Shown one piece after another: positions 12,201 to 22,036 of a stretch of DNA of 64,000 bases. The position numbers and the translations under genes are program-made. The notes below the pieces were generated by a model. The model searched no databases. It saw only the letters and a program-made list of their open reading frames with translations, and was not told where the DNA came from. How positions within the stretch are numbered: position 1 is the stretch's first letter; each line of letters opens with the position of its first letter. Source of the stretch: Proteromonas lacertae (lineage: Eukaryota > Sar > Bigyra > Opalinata > Proteromonadidae); contig NGBS01000023.1 of assembly GCA_002245135.1 (NCBI GenBank), forward strand, positions 1 to 64,000, written 5' to 3'.

Positions 12201-13688
12201 CTAATGAAATAATAAATAGAAATAACAATAATAATACATGATCATATGGTAATCTTCTACTAGATTGATAACTATTGCAATTATTCAACATAATAGGGAT
12301 ATTTCCCATTTCAATAACCATTGGTGTCTTTTCATCAGAATTATCATTAACTATACATCTGTGACGACTTTGACTAATACTTCCACTCTTTTTCAATTGA
12401 CTTAATGGAACAACAGATATCTGTGGTGTATCTTCTGAATCTATTGTTCCTAGTGTGGGAGTTTGAATTGATTCAATTGTTATACCTTTTGTAAGTGGTG
12501 GTAATTCTACAACTGTACCATCTGTTGATTGTGGTAAACATAATCCTGCTTTTACCATTGCATCTCTCTATTATAATAATAATATAAATTAGAATATATT
12601 TATACTTTTCTCATCAACTTTCTATATGTTTCATTTCCAATATTACTCAAAAAGCTACCCACATCTGTATTACCAGTGATTCTATATCCAATTTTACTGA
12701 AATAAGTGACAGCATCAAATGGAGTACCACAATAGATAACACTTCCTTCTTCTAATATTACCAATTGATCAAAATATGGTATAATCTCAGGATCTGGTTG
12801 CAGTAATGCAGTAATAACAATATTGTTCATTTCTCTTGCATAGCTAGTCAGGAATTTTGTTATATCTTTTGTTATTGCACTATCTAAACCTGTACTGAAT
12901 TTATCTAATAATAATATCTTGTGAAAACCTAATAACATCTCACCAACTGTAACTCTTCGCTTTTCACCACCACTACATCCTTTTACTAACATTCCACCTA
13001 AATATGTACTCTTACATTTTTCTAACCCAATTGTATTACATAAATCATCCACTTTATTAGTTAAAATATTCTATTAATTTATAACATATATATATACTAT
13101 ATTAACTTGTGAATGAGATTTTTGATGAAATGATTCATTGCCATATTGACATTGTCTTGCGAATTCTAATGTTTCTTTTGCTGTTAATAATGCATTATGA
13201 TAATCATATTGACTACAGTAAGAAGCTATTCTTTTCCAATTTTTATATTCAGATATTGGTTTGTTGTTGTATTTAATATCTCCTGACAAGTAATTATTTT
13301 CTAAATTATCATAAATTGCATTTAGAAGTGAAGTTGAACCACATCCTGGAGCTCCAACAATCTATACATAATAATAGACATATAAATATACCAATGTTGA
13401 TGAGCCACACGGAAATAGCAAGTTAATTTCACTAAGTATAGGCTTGGCTCTCATCTTTTGTTGACCTGTTAGTAATTTTGTTGCATATATTAAATCATTA
13501 AACAAATTAGAAATGTGTGTCTCAGAAATATCCGGTATATCTGTGATCGTATAAGAAAAATGAGAAAGAACCAAATCCATTCTTGAACTAAGAGGGCTTT
13601 GGACAAATGCTTCAGGCACATCAGGATTAGATTCGACTGAAATATTTATTGAAGAGGTATCAATTGATTCCTCACTTGCACCTAACAT
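9275..13688 (-). CDS. Full-size ABCG/PDR-type ABC transporter
   Basis: Domain order is NBD1-TMD1-NBD2-TMD2, the reverse-order full-size layout of the PDR/ABCG subfamily, in the plasma membrane exporting lipids or hydrophobic compounds. NBD1 (exons between 13688 and 12600): Walker A is G-A-P-G-C-G-S-T-S, lacking the Lys; the signature C-S-G-G-E-K-R-R is good; Walker B reads L-L-L-D-K, Lys replacing the catalytic Glu. TMD1 follows. NBD2 (11140-10400): Walker A G-A-S-G-A-G-K-S-T and Walker B L-F-L-D-E-P-T-T-G-L-D are intact, but the signature is degenerate (S-G-I-S-M-A-I-R-K). TMD2 ends Phe-Val-Arg-Tyr-Leu-Pro at 9275. About seven short introns, including one of 42 nt at 11246-11287 that is stop-free and in frame. 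ATG at 13688 follows a promoter motif. Frames join cleanly at the splice sites I checked. Confidence 0.9.
11246..11287 (-). other. In-frame intron, 42 nt, stop-free
   Basis: On the minus strand it begins GTATATATATTATAT and ends TTTCTATTAG. It is a multiple of three with no stop, so the open frame reads through it as an Ile/Tyr/Phe/Leu string. Its base composition and ends match the other introns, so I call it an intron rather than protein. Confidence 0.65.
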
Positions 13689-13709
13689 TAAAGAAAAAAA
13701 ATTGATCTT

Positions 13710-13726
13710 GAAACGACTATGTTTTT
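13710..13726 (+). promoter_or_regulatory. GAAACGACTATGTTTTT motif upstream of the ABC transporter
   Basis: It lies 22 nt upstream of the ABC transporter ATG (13688, minus strand), in the inverted orientation relative to that gene. It is one of about ten related motifs in the window found close to start codons. Confidence 0.45.
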
Positions 13727-13989
13727 GAAATGTACAACCTTTCTATAAACACAGTTAAAAAGGGGTGTATAAAATACTAAACAATGTTAAACAAGAGATA
13801 AAAATTAACAAATAACTATATCACTTACAAAAATTATCCTCAAAACACTTAAAAGCTGATTTAAGTTAAACACACATAAGTGTGTTGACTTTAACTAAAT
13901 AATATTCATGAGTTACATATAAAATACATATATCCCTACAAATTACAAAGATTAAGGTAAATAAATAATTAGTTAACATTATTCCTATA

Positions 13990-14503
13990 TCAACCTTTAT
14001 ATGCTTTTGGACGGAATGGAATTCCCCAAAATTTATCATTCCATTTCTCAAATGTTGGGTGATAGTGAAATTCTTTCATTAGCATATATACACCATCTTC
14101 ATGTCCTTTTCTTGCTTTATCATATATTTTCTTTATATCAGAGCACAGTGTGTCATATCTAAATAAAATAAACAACAAGAATCGCAATACAATTCCATAA
14201 AAGGTCCCATTACTTCATCAAAGTCTTGCTTAAACTTTTGTAACTCTTTTATTTCTTTCTGACGATCTTCTTTTTGTCTATTTAACTGCCTAAGTCTATC
14301 TTCAAACTCTTTACACCCTTGTTGATCTGCTCTAATTTCTATTAAACAGTAATAAATAAATTGTAAGAATACCTGTGTTCAATTGATCAATCTGTTGTCT
14401 TAAAGTGTCTAAAGCGCCTCCAAGACCGCTATTTAGAATAATATAACTCAGTTTACCTTGAAAGTGTGTTCATTTTCTTAAAATCCTTGCTTGATAACTG
14501 CAT
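13990..14503 (-). CDS. Small coiled-coil protein, four exons, about 139 residues
   Basis: Splicing gives one frame from ATG 14503 to TGA 13990. Exon 1 encodes Met-Gln-Leu-Ser-Ser-Lys-Asp-Phe-Lys-Lys-Met; intron 14429-14456 is only 28 nt (GTAAAC...AAATAG). Next comes a Leu-heptad segment, a second intron ending near 14342, then a strongly charged coiled coil (Asp-Arg-Leu-Arg-Gln-Leu-Asn-Arg-Gln-Lys and similar), a third intron near 14190-14158, and a C-terminal module with Glu-Phe-His-Tyr-His-Pro...Trp-Asn-Asp...Pro-Phe-Arg-Pro-Lys. The tail looks like a conserved motif of a small eukaryotic, perhaps ciliary, protein, but I cannot name it. It diverges from the MFS gene at 14604, leaving about 100 bp for both promoters. 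Confidence 0.75.
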
Positions 14504-14603
14504 TTTATAAAAACTGAAAAACTGAAAGCTTGAGCATGATTTGTTTTGATATTTTATAAAACAAAATTTTGAATAGAATTAATACAAGAATTATATAATT
14601 TAT

Positions 14604-16205
14604 ATGCAAAAAGTACCTTCTGAAGATATAGATGAGAAAAAAGAATGTAAAATAAAAGAAAAAAATGTATCAGCCAAATTCCCTTGGAATAAAGTATTAG
14701 TCATAGATTTAATACTTTTAATAAATCAAGTTAGTGTTAGAATGGTTTACCCATTTATTCCTTTTATGGTAAAAGAGTTCTACCCAGAACTCAATGATAC
14801 AGAATTGGGTTATAAATCAGGAATATTAGGTAGTGCTTTTAATATAGGTATATTCTTTGGTGGATTATTATGGGGTTATATGGCAGATATGTATGGTAGA
14901 AGAAGAGTATTATTAACAGGTATTATTGGAACCTTTATCACCACTAACTTCTTTGGAATGTCATTGAATTACTTATGGGCACTTAGTGGAAGATTTCTAT
15001 GGGGATTATTGAATGGTAATATTGGTGTTGGTAAAACATATTTATCAGAAATATTAACAAATGAACAACAATCTCAAGGTTTTGCTACAATTGGTGTTAT
15101 GGATGCGACTGGAAGAATTATTGGGCCAATTTTAGGAGGATTCTTAGGAGATAAAAACAATATTGTTGAATTTTCAAATAAATTGAAAATATTTCAAAAA
15201 GTATATATTATTATTATTATTATTAGTTTCCGTTTTGGCTTCCATGTTTGTTGTGTTCGTTGTTTAGTATTGTTGGATTTATTGTAGCTTACAAATACAT
15301 CAAAGAGACAATGACAGCAGATACAAAGAAGAGATTATTGTCAAGATCGTATATTTATTAATATACAAATGATTTTAATAGAGATTCAAAAAATCAAACT
15401 GGTTTATTGAGTATTATAAAAACAAGAGACATTTTTCTTACTGCTATGATGTTGAGTATATTAATATAATTTATCTATTTATTAGCAATATTATCAATAC
15501 ATGGAAATGGAATGGATCAAATTATTCCATTGTATTTATTAAATCCAAAAGATCATGGAGGATTTGGATTTAAATCCAGTGATATTGGTATAATGTATTC
15601 ATTTGCTGGTCCATTTCAACTTTTATCAGCTTTATTTTTCTATCCGCAATGGATAAAATGGTTTGGATATAGAAAAGGTGAAATGCTATCCACAATTATA
15701 GTTTCACTAATTACTTATTTCTTACCACTATTATCAATGACTGAATAAATATCCTAGACATATTACAATGTGGTTTATATGTCCTTATGTTGGAATATTT
15801 CAAGCATTTCGTGTTATGTGTTTTACATCAATGAATGTTTTGATTAATAATTCATGTTTTCCAGAACAAAGATCAAAAGCGAATGGCGTGTCAATGACTT
15901 TATCTGGTATTGGATCTTTCTTAGGGCCTATTTTTGGAGGTTATATTATGGCATGGAGTGAGAATAACACTTTAGGAAGGAATTTCAATTATAGATACCC
16001 ATTTTCCTTGTTTTGTTTATTACATATAATTGTATGTATTGGTGCATATAGTTTACCATCATCCGTTGAATTGAAAAAAGAACATATAGATAGGTTTAGT
16101 TCAGAAAGAATAAGCACAGAATCAATCAACTCAACTTATTCAATTCAAAATAAAGTAAATGAGAATGAAGATGTTGGTGAAAAGACTAAGTTAATAATTA
16201 AATAA
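14604..16205 (+). CDS. MFS transporter 1, ZIFL/TetA-like
   Basis: Twelve-helix major facilitator. The start Met-Gln-Lys-Val-Pro-Ser is followed by a cytosolic tail and TM1 with Met-Val-Tyr-Pro-Phe-Ile-Pro-Phe-Met. The MFS motif A appears as G-Y-M-A-D-M-Y-G-R-R-R after TM2, and Leu-Asn-Gly-Asn-Ile-Gly-Val in TM4. This style is seen in the zinc-induced-facilitator-like and TetA-type families; the substrate is unknown. Introns start at about 15199, 15347 and 15455, each GTATAT...TAG. Near 15733-15748 the frame closes (Met-Thr-Glu-stop) and reopens one base over as Asn-Lys-Tyr-Pro-Arg...Met-Trp-Phe-Ile-Cys-Pro-Tyr. No intron fits, so there is an apparent single-base shift between TM9 and TM10. 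It shares most of its sequence with the gene at 16282. Confidence 0.8.
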
Positions 16206-16247
16206 TAAGATTATTTTTATTTGTGTTTCATTTTTTCATTTTTCTAA

Positions 16248-16265
16248 TGAAACGACTATATTTTT
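16248..16265 (+). promoter_or_regulatory. TGAAACGACTATATTTTT motif upstream of MFS transporter 2
   Basis: It lies 17 nt upstream of the ATG at 16282 and is nearly the same as the motifs at 13710 and 52858. The first MFS gene, at 14604, has no clear copy in its upstream region. Confidence 0.45.
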
Positions 16266-16281
16266 AGAAATACAATAGAAC

Positions 16282-18082
16282 ATGAGAGAAAGCTGGACAG
16301 CTGATGACGCAGAAATAAAAAATTATGTTTCTAGAAAATCTGTTGATGTAGAAGCATTAGAAAAAGCCACTAAAAAAGGATCGACATTCCCAGCTAAAAA
16401 GGTAGCTACTGTTTGTTTAGTTATTTTTGTAAATACAGTTAGTCTAAGAATGGTATATCCATTTTTACCCTTTATGGTTAAAGATTTCTATCCAGAAGTA
16501 TTACATTGAATTATTAATTCCATTAGTTAGGTGATACTGAATTAGGGTATAAGTCTGGTTTTCTAGGTGCAACATTTAACTTAGGTCAATTTTTTGGAAG
16601 TTTAATTTGGAGTGTACTTGCTGATATATTTGGAAGGAGATGTACTTTATTAACAGGTGTATTAGGAACATTGGGTAGCACATTATTTTTCGGTTTTTCA
16701 TTGAATTTTATTTGGGCATGTTTAGGTAGATTTATGTGGGGAATACTAAATGGCAATATTTGTGTAGCAAAAGTATATTTATCAGAAATATTAACTAACG
16801 ATCAACAATCGTTAGGATTTTCAGGAATTGGTGTTGCAGATGCAACTGGAGTGTATAAATCACCATGTTTTTACGTTAAAATAGAATCATTGGACCAGCA
16901 ATGGGTGGATATCTAGGTGATCAAACTACTGTGAAACAAATCGGAGAAGTAATAAAAATATTTCAGAAATTTCATTTTCTACTTCCTTGTTTGTTTTGTG
17001 CTGCTTTCTGTTTTGTTGGATTGATAATTGCTCATTGTTTTATTGAAGAAACATTGACACCCCAAGTGAAACAACAACGTGCAGAAATTGCGTATGATTA
17101 TATATATAATTTCTATTATTATTAGTAAAACAAGCAACAGTCATACTACTTGGAGTGTTTTGAAAATAACTGAATTGAGGATATCTATTATTATATTCTG
17201 TATATATTTATAATTAATATAATTATTATTATTAGTTATACTATCCATTCATGCAACTGGTGTTGATCAAATTATTCCATTGTTCTTCTTAAATCCTAAA
17301 GATGAAGGAGGTTTTGCTTTTTCATCTAGTGATATTGGATTGATTTATACTTTTGCAGGACCAATTCAATTATTAGGTTGTCATATCATTTTTTATTTTA
17401 TAATGTTAGTTATTTCTTTAATTTATTGTGTTAATTGTTGTTTATCCTCGTTTTATTGCTAAAACTGGATATAGAATTGGAGAAATGGTTACTTGTTCTG
17501 GTGCTTGTATTTTAACATATTTTCTACCAGTATTAACTGTATTTAATAACTTATCTAAAACTGTATATATATAATATTATATATCTTTCGATTATAGCAA
17601 GCAATGTGGATAATCTGTCCATATATTGGAATACTCCAAATGTTTAGAGTTTCATGTTTTACTACAGTAAATGTGTTTATTAGTAACTCATGTTTTCCTG
17701 AACAGAAGTCTAAAGGTAATGGTATTGCACAGTCGATGTGTGGCATAGGTTGTACAGTCGGACCACTAATTGGAGGACCAATAATGGCTTGGAGTTTGAA
17801 TAATTCAATAGGAGATCCATTCAACTATAGATTTCCATTCTTCATAATGTCTTTATGTCATATTGCTGCTGGTCTTTTTGCTTGGTTTTTACCAACAACA
17901 ATTGAAAAGAAGAAAGAACATAAACATCATGATAATGTATTATCAGCTCCACATTTAGAAAATGGATCTGAAAAGAAGGTAAAACAAAGTCCAAAAGATG
18001 ATAGTTCACATATTATTATGTATATTGTTAATAGTTTTATATATTTATTAGAACTGAGAAAACCAATCTGTTAGATAAGTAA
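16282..18082 (+). CDS. MFS transporter 2, tandem paralogue
   Basis: Same architecture as the preceding gene: Met-Val-Tyr-Pro-Phe-Leu-Pro-Phe-Met in TM1, Leu-Ala-Asp-Ile-Phe-Gly-Arg-Arg (motif A) and Cys-Phe-Pro-Glu-Gln-Lys-Ser-Lys-Gly-Asn-Gly late in the protein. Introns of 28-35 nt occur near 16499-16527, 16854-16885 (GTATAAAT...AAATAG, joining Thr-Gly-Val-Ile-Ile-Gly), 17093-17126, 17198-17235, 17563-17598 and 18020-18051, the last giving the end Thr-Asn-Leu-Leu-Asp-Lys at 18082. The stretch 17376-17450 does not resolve cleanly: the conserved Tyr-Pro-Arg-Phe block is preceded by an in-frame TAA, so an atypical intron or a lesion is present. Intron positions are largely shared with copy 1, so the duplication post-dates those introns. 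Confidence 0.78.
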
Positions 18083-18230
18083 AAATCATATGTATAAGTG
18101 TTGTTTTTAAATGACTTTGATTTTTTAAATGGGTTATATAAAAACATTTGGAAAATATAAAAATAAAAATAAATTCATTTAATAAATCACATTAATTAAA
18201 AAATTCACATCTAATAATAAAAATATACAT

Positions 18231-19760
18231 TTAAAATCTCTTCTTATTAATATTAATTGATTTTTTAATTGTCTTTGACATTTTTGCATTTTCTTTCAAT
18301 CTCTTCTCTTTTTCTAAATCAATTCCTTTTATTACCATTTTCTTTATTTCTATTTCATTGCAATATCTCCAAATATGAAATTTTTCATATCTTGGCATTT
18401 TTAATCTCTCTTTTTTCTCCAAAAACTTTGGATTATCATAAAGACCAGTCCATTGAGGTATTTCATGTCTAGCTTTACTTCGATAAATCATCATGTCTGA
18501 AAAGTATTTCGCTTTTGCTCTAGATTCATGCAATTTTGACATACTATAAAGAAATTGCCAAAACATTGGATATTTTATTCTATTAAAAAGAAATATTATA
18601 ATTTAAATATACTCATCTCTAACTTTCAATGTACTGATTGATCTTTCTATTAAACCTCTTTTTCTAAAGTTTTTAATTATTTTGTTATGAACATCAGCTA
18701 ATTGCCTTTCTAAATCTCTAATTGACTTGAAATTATCTCCTAGCTGTGGATCTTCTTCTAAATATAGAGATGAGGATGTATTTCTTGGTTTTATAAACTC
18801 TAACTCTTCATGCTTTTCTTGTTGCTAATATAAAATAAAACTATATAAGGAAATAAATACCATTTGATTAACATAATCTGTTTCTAATGTTTCAAAATAC
18901 ATATTTATTATTTCAACTCTACTTTTATTCAACATTAAATGCCTTCTCATTGCTCTATTTATTATAGTCACTTTTCTCATATATTCTTTAACATAAGACA
19001 CTAAGAAATTACTAGGATCTTGAGAATGCAAAAAATCATAAATAACATTTGCACATATATTCTTTCTAACATATCTTAAGAAAAATTTTGTCACTACAAT
19101 TCTAGGCCAAAAGTAATGTTTATCTGCTTTATATTGAGCATATCTTTTCTTCCTAATAAGTTTAGAAAACCATTTTGATATATTATGAACAGCTTTACTT
19201 AATTGTCTGGAATTAAATTTAGTATTCACAAATCCATAAAAGGTATTATAATTTGTGATTACTGCCAGAGTTTTAAACCAAAATAATTGTCTTTCTTTTT
19301 TCTCTTCTTCAATTCTTTTTTTAAGTATTCTTTTTTGTCTTTCCATCTCGTGTCTTTTTATTTCTTTTACTCTTTCTTCTTCCAACCTTATTCTTCTTTC
19401 TCTAGCAATTAAGGATACTCTTTTATTTTCTTCTTTTTTCTTTGGTTGTCTTTTAATATTGATTGTGTTAGGAGAACTTGATGGAATCTTTATTGTGTCT
19501 TTTTCTTCATCTCTCCTAGCTGTTGATGAAGCTGAGGACGCTTGGCTATGTATGTCTGGTAATGTTGGAATGCTACTAGGATATGTACTGTAATGACTGA
19601 GACTCTTTTTCTTCTTTTTTATACCAAAATGTTCTTTATATTCATTTCTATAATACAAAATATATGTAAATAATTATAAAAATACAACAACATAGTACTA
19701 TGTTCATCATATTCTGCTATTCTCTGTATAATTCTAAATATTATAACAATGACGTGTAAA
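18231..19760 (-). CDS. Basic coiled-coil protein of unknown function
   Basis: At least four exons. The largest (19651-18860) encodes a Ser/Lys-rich N-terminus, a long Arg/Glu/Lys coiled coil (about residues 80-130) and a helical domain with many aromatic and basic residues (Trp-Phe-Lys, Ile-Ser-Lys-Trp-Phe-Ser-Lys, Arg-Lys-Lys-Arg-Tyr). It continues through 18830-18610 (Glu-Glu-Leu-Glu-Phe-Ile...) into 18566-18231, which ends Lys-Lys-Arg-Phe. An upstream exon near 19740-19690 encodes Gln-Arg-Ile-Ala-Glu-Tyr-Asp-Glu-His; its start codon is not clear. No family recognised. Basic coiled coils of this type occur in basal-body and axoneme proteins, but nothing diagnostic is present. Confidence 0.6.
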
Positions 19761-20402
19761 TACTCGATTGTTTGACGATCCTATATATGAATATATTTTC
19801 TAAAATATATACTCTTTTACGACTATTTTCTATTTTCTCTCTCAACTTTTTCTCTCGATCTTTAAATTAAAATAATAAGTATACAATTATCGGCTGCACC
19901 AACTTGTCTCATGTCTCTCATCGTAATCATAGGAGGTCTAGATATATTAAATAACATTAATTTCTATACTGAGCATTAAGCTGTAATTGATCGATTGCAT
20001 TTATGACCTCGGCATGTATTGGGTTTATACTAAGCCTCTACACAATAATTACATATATACTGAGGATTTTTTCATGGTTTTTGGAAATAACGAAAAGTCT
20101 TATGACCAAACTAAAGCTTGACAATAATTAACGACTATTTTTTAAATAATACATTGAGAAATATACACATCGTAATCATTTAAATATAAGTGTGACATAC
20201 TAGTTAATAATAAAAGAATGTAATTGAATCTGCTTTAACATTTGTAATTATGATCAACATAACTACAATTGATTTCTTCAACATATTACATTCTCTAAGT
20301 ACTGCTTAAATATATTTCCTATGAAAATCTTATTTTTACAATTTCTACAAAAGTAAACTCTCAAACTTGTTTGTCTCATTTTTTTTCTTTTTAGAAGTAA
20401 TA
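19761..20402. other. Intergenic region with two ACGACTATTTT motifs
   Basis: No protein coding seen. It separates divergent genes (minus-strand coiled-coil gene, plus-strand macrodomain gene). TTTTACGACTATTTTC lies near 19815 and TAACGACTATTTTTT near 20129, both matching the recurring motif. The stretch just before 20403 is T-rich. Confidence 0.5.
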
Positions 20403-21326
20403 ATGTCGGTGGATTTATCTAAAAGAATATTAAAACTTTCAGATTATAGAGATAAAATTCATCTAAAGGAAATGTTTGTCAAAAAAACTCCGTCAAACCT
20501 AAATAAAGATGAAAGAAAGAAAAGAGATTATAAAATTATACATGAAATGTGCAAAATAAATAAAATAGAGTTAAAGAATGATATGAACAACAGAACAGCA
20601 GAGTTCATAAGGATGTTTCAAAATATAACGCCACCAGGGGTAATAAATTCAGATTTAATGGATATACTTGATGGATACATAATTGATTTATATAATGGTA
20701 TAAAAATTACTGATATAAAAGAGATTGATTCTATAGAGTGTTATTCCCCTCAAATATTTAAAAATCCATCTAAACTGTTTTTATGGCAAGGTGATATTAC
20801 ACATTTGAGAGTAGATGCTATAGTAAATGCTTGTAATAATCAGTTGTTAGGTTGTTTTGCTCCATTACATATGTGTATAGATAATGCAATACATACTTTT
20901 GCAGGTCCTCGTTTAAGAGATGATTGTGATATAATTATGAAAATGCAAGGTTTTAAAGAACCAACAGGTGAATGTAAAATTACCAGATCCTATAATTTAC
21001 CATGTAATTATGTTCTACATACAGTTGGTCCTATTTATGAAGAATACGAGGATAAGAAAGTCTGTGAATCATTGTTAAAGAGATGTTATATAAATTGTTT
21101 AGAGTTAGCTGAAGAAGTTGGAGATATTCGAACTGTAGCATTTTGTAGTTTATCAACTGGCGTATTTGGATATCCAATTAAAGAAGCTGTTAAAACAGCA
21201 ATGTTGACAGTTGATGATTGGATTTCAAATCATCAAGATAGTAAAATAAGCAAAGTGTTGTTTAACTTATTTTCTGATGAAGATTATAAAGTATATGAAG
21301 AGTTTATAAAAACAAAGAAAGAGTAA
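20403..21326 (+). CDS. Zinc-type macrodomain protein, predicted ADP-ribosyl hydrolase
   Basis: 308 residues, no intron. An N-terminal helical extension of about 130 residues precedes a macrodomain. Visible signatures: Gln-Gly-Asp-Ile-Thr...Ala-Ile-Val-Asn-Ala-Cys-Asn (ADP-ribose binding), Gly-Cys-Phe-Ala-Pro-Leu-His-Met-Cys-Ile-Asp-Asn-Ala-Ile-His followed by Ala-Gly-x-x-Leu-Arg, and Ser-Thr-Gly-Val-Phe-Gly-Tyr-Pro. The Cys-x4-His-x-Cys block is the zinc-binding feature of the Zn-macrodomain branch best known from Staphylococcus and Streptococcus, where it removes ADP-ribose from protein and is linked to a sirtuin and lipoyl enzymes. No partner gene is adjacent here. Start chosen at 20403 rather than 20367 because the extra residues would be a Phe string from a T-rich leader. 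Possible ancient transfer from bacteria, but base use matches neighbours. Confidence 0.92.
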   Translation: MSVDLSKRILKLSDYRDKIHLKEMFVKKTPSNLNKDERKKRDYKIIHEMCKINKIELKNDMNNRTAEFIRMFQNITPPGVINSDLMDILDGYIIDLYNGIKITDIKEIDSIECYSPQIFKNPSKLFLWQGDITHLRVDAIVNACNNQLLGCFAPLHMCIDNAIHTFAGPRLRDDCDIIMKMQGFKEPTGECKITRSYNLPCNYVLHTVGPIYEEYEDKKVCESLLKRCYINCLELAEEVGDIRTVAFCSLSTGVFGYPIKEAVKTAMLTVDDWISNHQDSKISKVLFNLFSDEDYKVYEEFIKTKKE

Positions 21327-21360
21327 TTTAAATTATTGTGCATTTATTATATATTTTTTA

Positions 21361-21851
21361 TCAATTTATTGTATATTTATTACAAACATCCATCAAGAAA
21401 TCAAATTTGTCATTATCATATATACTTTTCTTCAAATCTTCAATTATCATTGTTTTTCTCTTTCCATCTTCTGTATTAACCCAAGAGTGTAATGTCAAAT
21501 CATTTATAAACAATTCACATGCTTTAGAGAGTATAACTTGAACTTCTGGATTAACACTCTATACTTATTATTATAATACATATTATACAAGCACAGTTTC
21601 AGAGTATTTTATTGTATCTATTTTTAAATCAAATGAAGCTTGACCTGTAAAATCTTCAGTGTTTGAATCTATTGCTTTAACAATCTCCTTTTGATTTTTC
21701 CAGTAAGACTTCATCTGGTTATCAAAACTAATTTCATGTAGTTGTTTTCTCTTCTATGTTATACTATAACTACTTTCATAAATACTTGTTGGATAGGTAT
21801 AAGAGTAGGTGTAACCTTTGTATCAACATATGGTGCAATTTTAACATTCAT
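21361..21851 (-). CDS. NFYC: NF-Y subunit C (HAP5-like) histone-fold transcription factor
   Basis: Three exons join in frame: ATG 21851, introns 21754-21785 (32 nt) and 21559-21588 (30 nt), TGA 21361; about 142 residues. The C-terminal half has the NF-YC histone fold: Ser-Tyr-Trp-Lys-Asn-Gln before helix 1, then Leu-Ser-Lys-Ala-Cys-Glu-Leu-Phe-Ile...Asp-Leu-Thr...Trp-Val-Asn-Thr-Glu-Asp-Gly-Lys-Arg-Lys-Thr and Phe-Asp-Phe-Leu-Met-Asp. NF-YC pairs with NF-YB and recruits NF-YA to bind CCAAT in promoters. The gene is smaller than animal NF-YC because the Gln-rich activation tail is missing. Helix 1 is diverged: the usual Ile-Lys-Lys-Ile-Met-Lys is Ile-Asp-Thr-Ile-Lys-Tyr. It converges with the macrodomain gene, 34 bp apart. 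Confidence 0.85.
21559..21588 (-). other. 30-nt intron in NFYC
   Basis: GTATAATATG start and AGTATAG end on the minus strand. Choosing this donor rather than the GTGC six bases earlier keeps Val-Leu before Ser-Val-Asn-Pro-Glu, which gives the exact spacing of the NF-YC histone fold. Confidence 0.65.
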
Positions 21852-22036
21852 TATTTTGTTGTTAATCCACTTAGAGTAATGAAAAACAAAGAAAAATGAA
21901 AATAATAATCAAACAGACATTCGAACTATTATTATAAAATGTTGATTATAAACATTTCTTATTGTTATTTTTTATTGTAACACTCACATACATATTTTAA
22001 TAATAATAATATAACAAATTCTATCTCTTTTATCTT

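Noticed and set aside
20403-21326. Bacterial contamination because of the Zn-macrodomain
   Set aside because: Composition, spacing and neighbours with introns are continuous, so the gene is resident.
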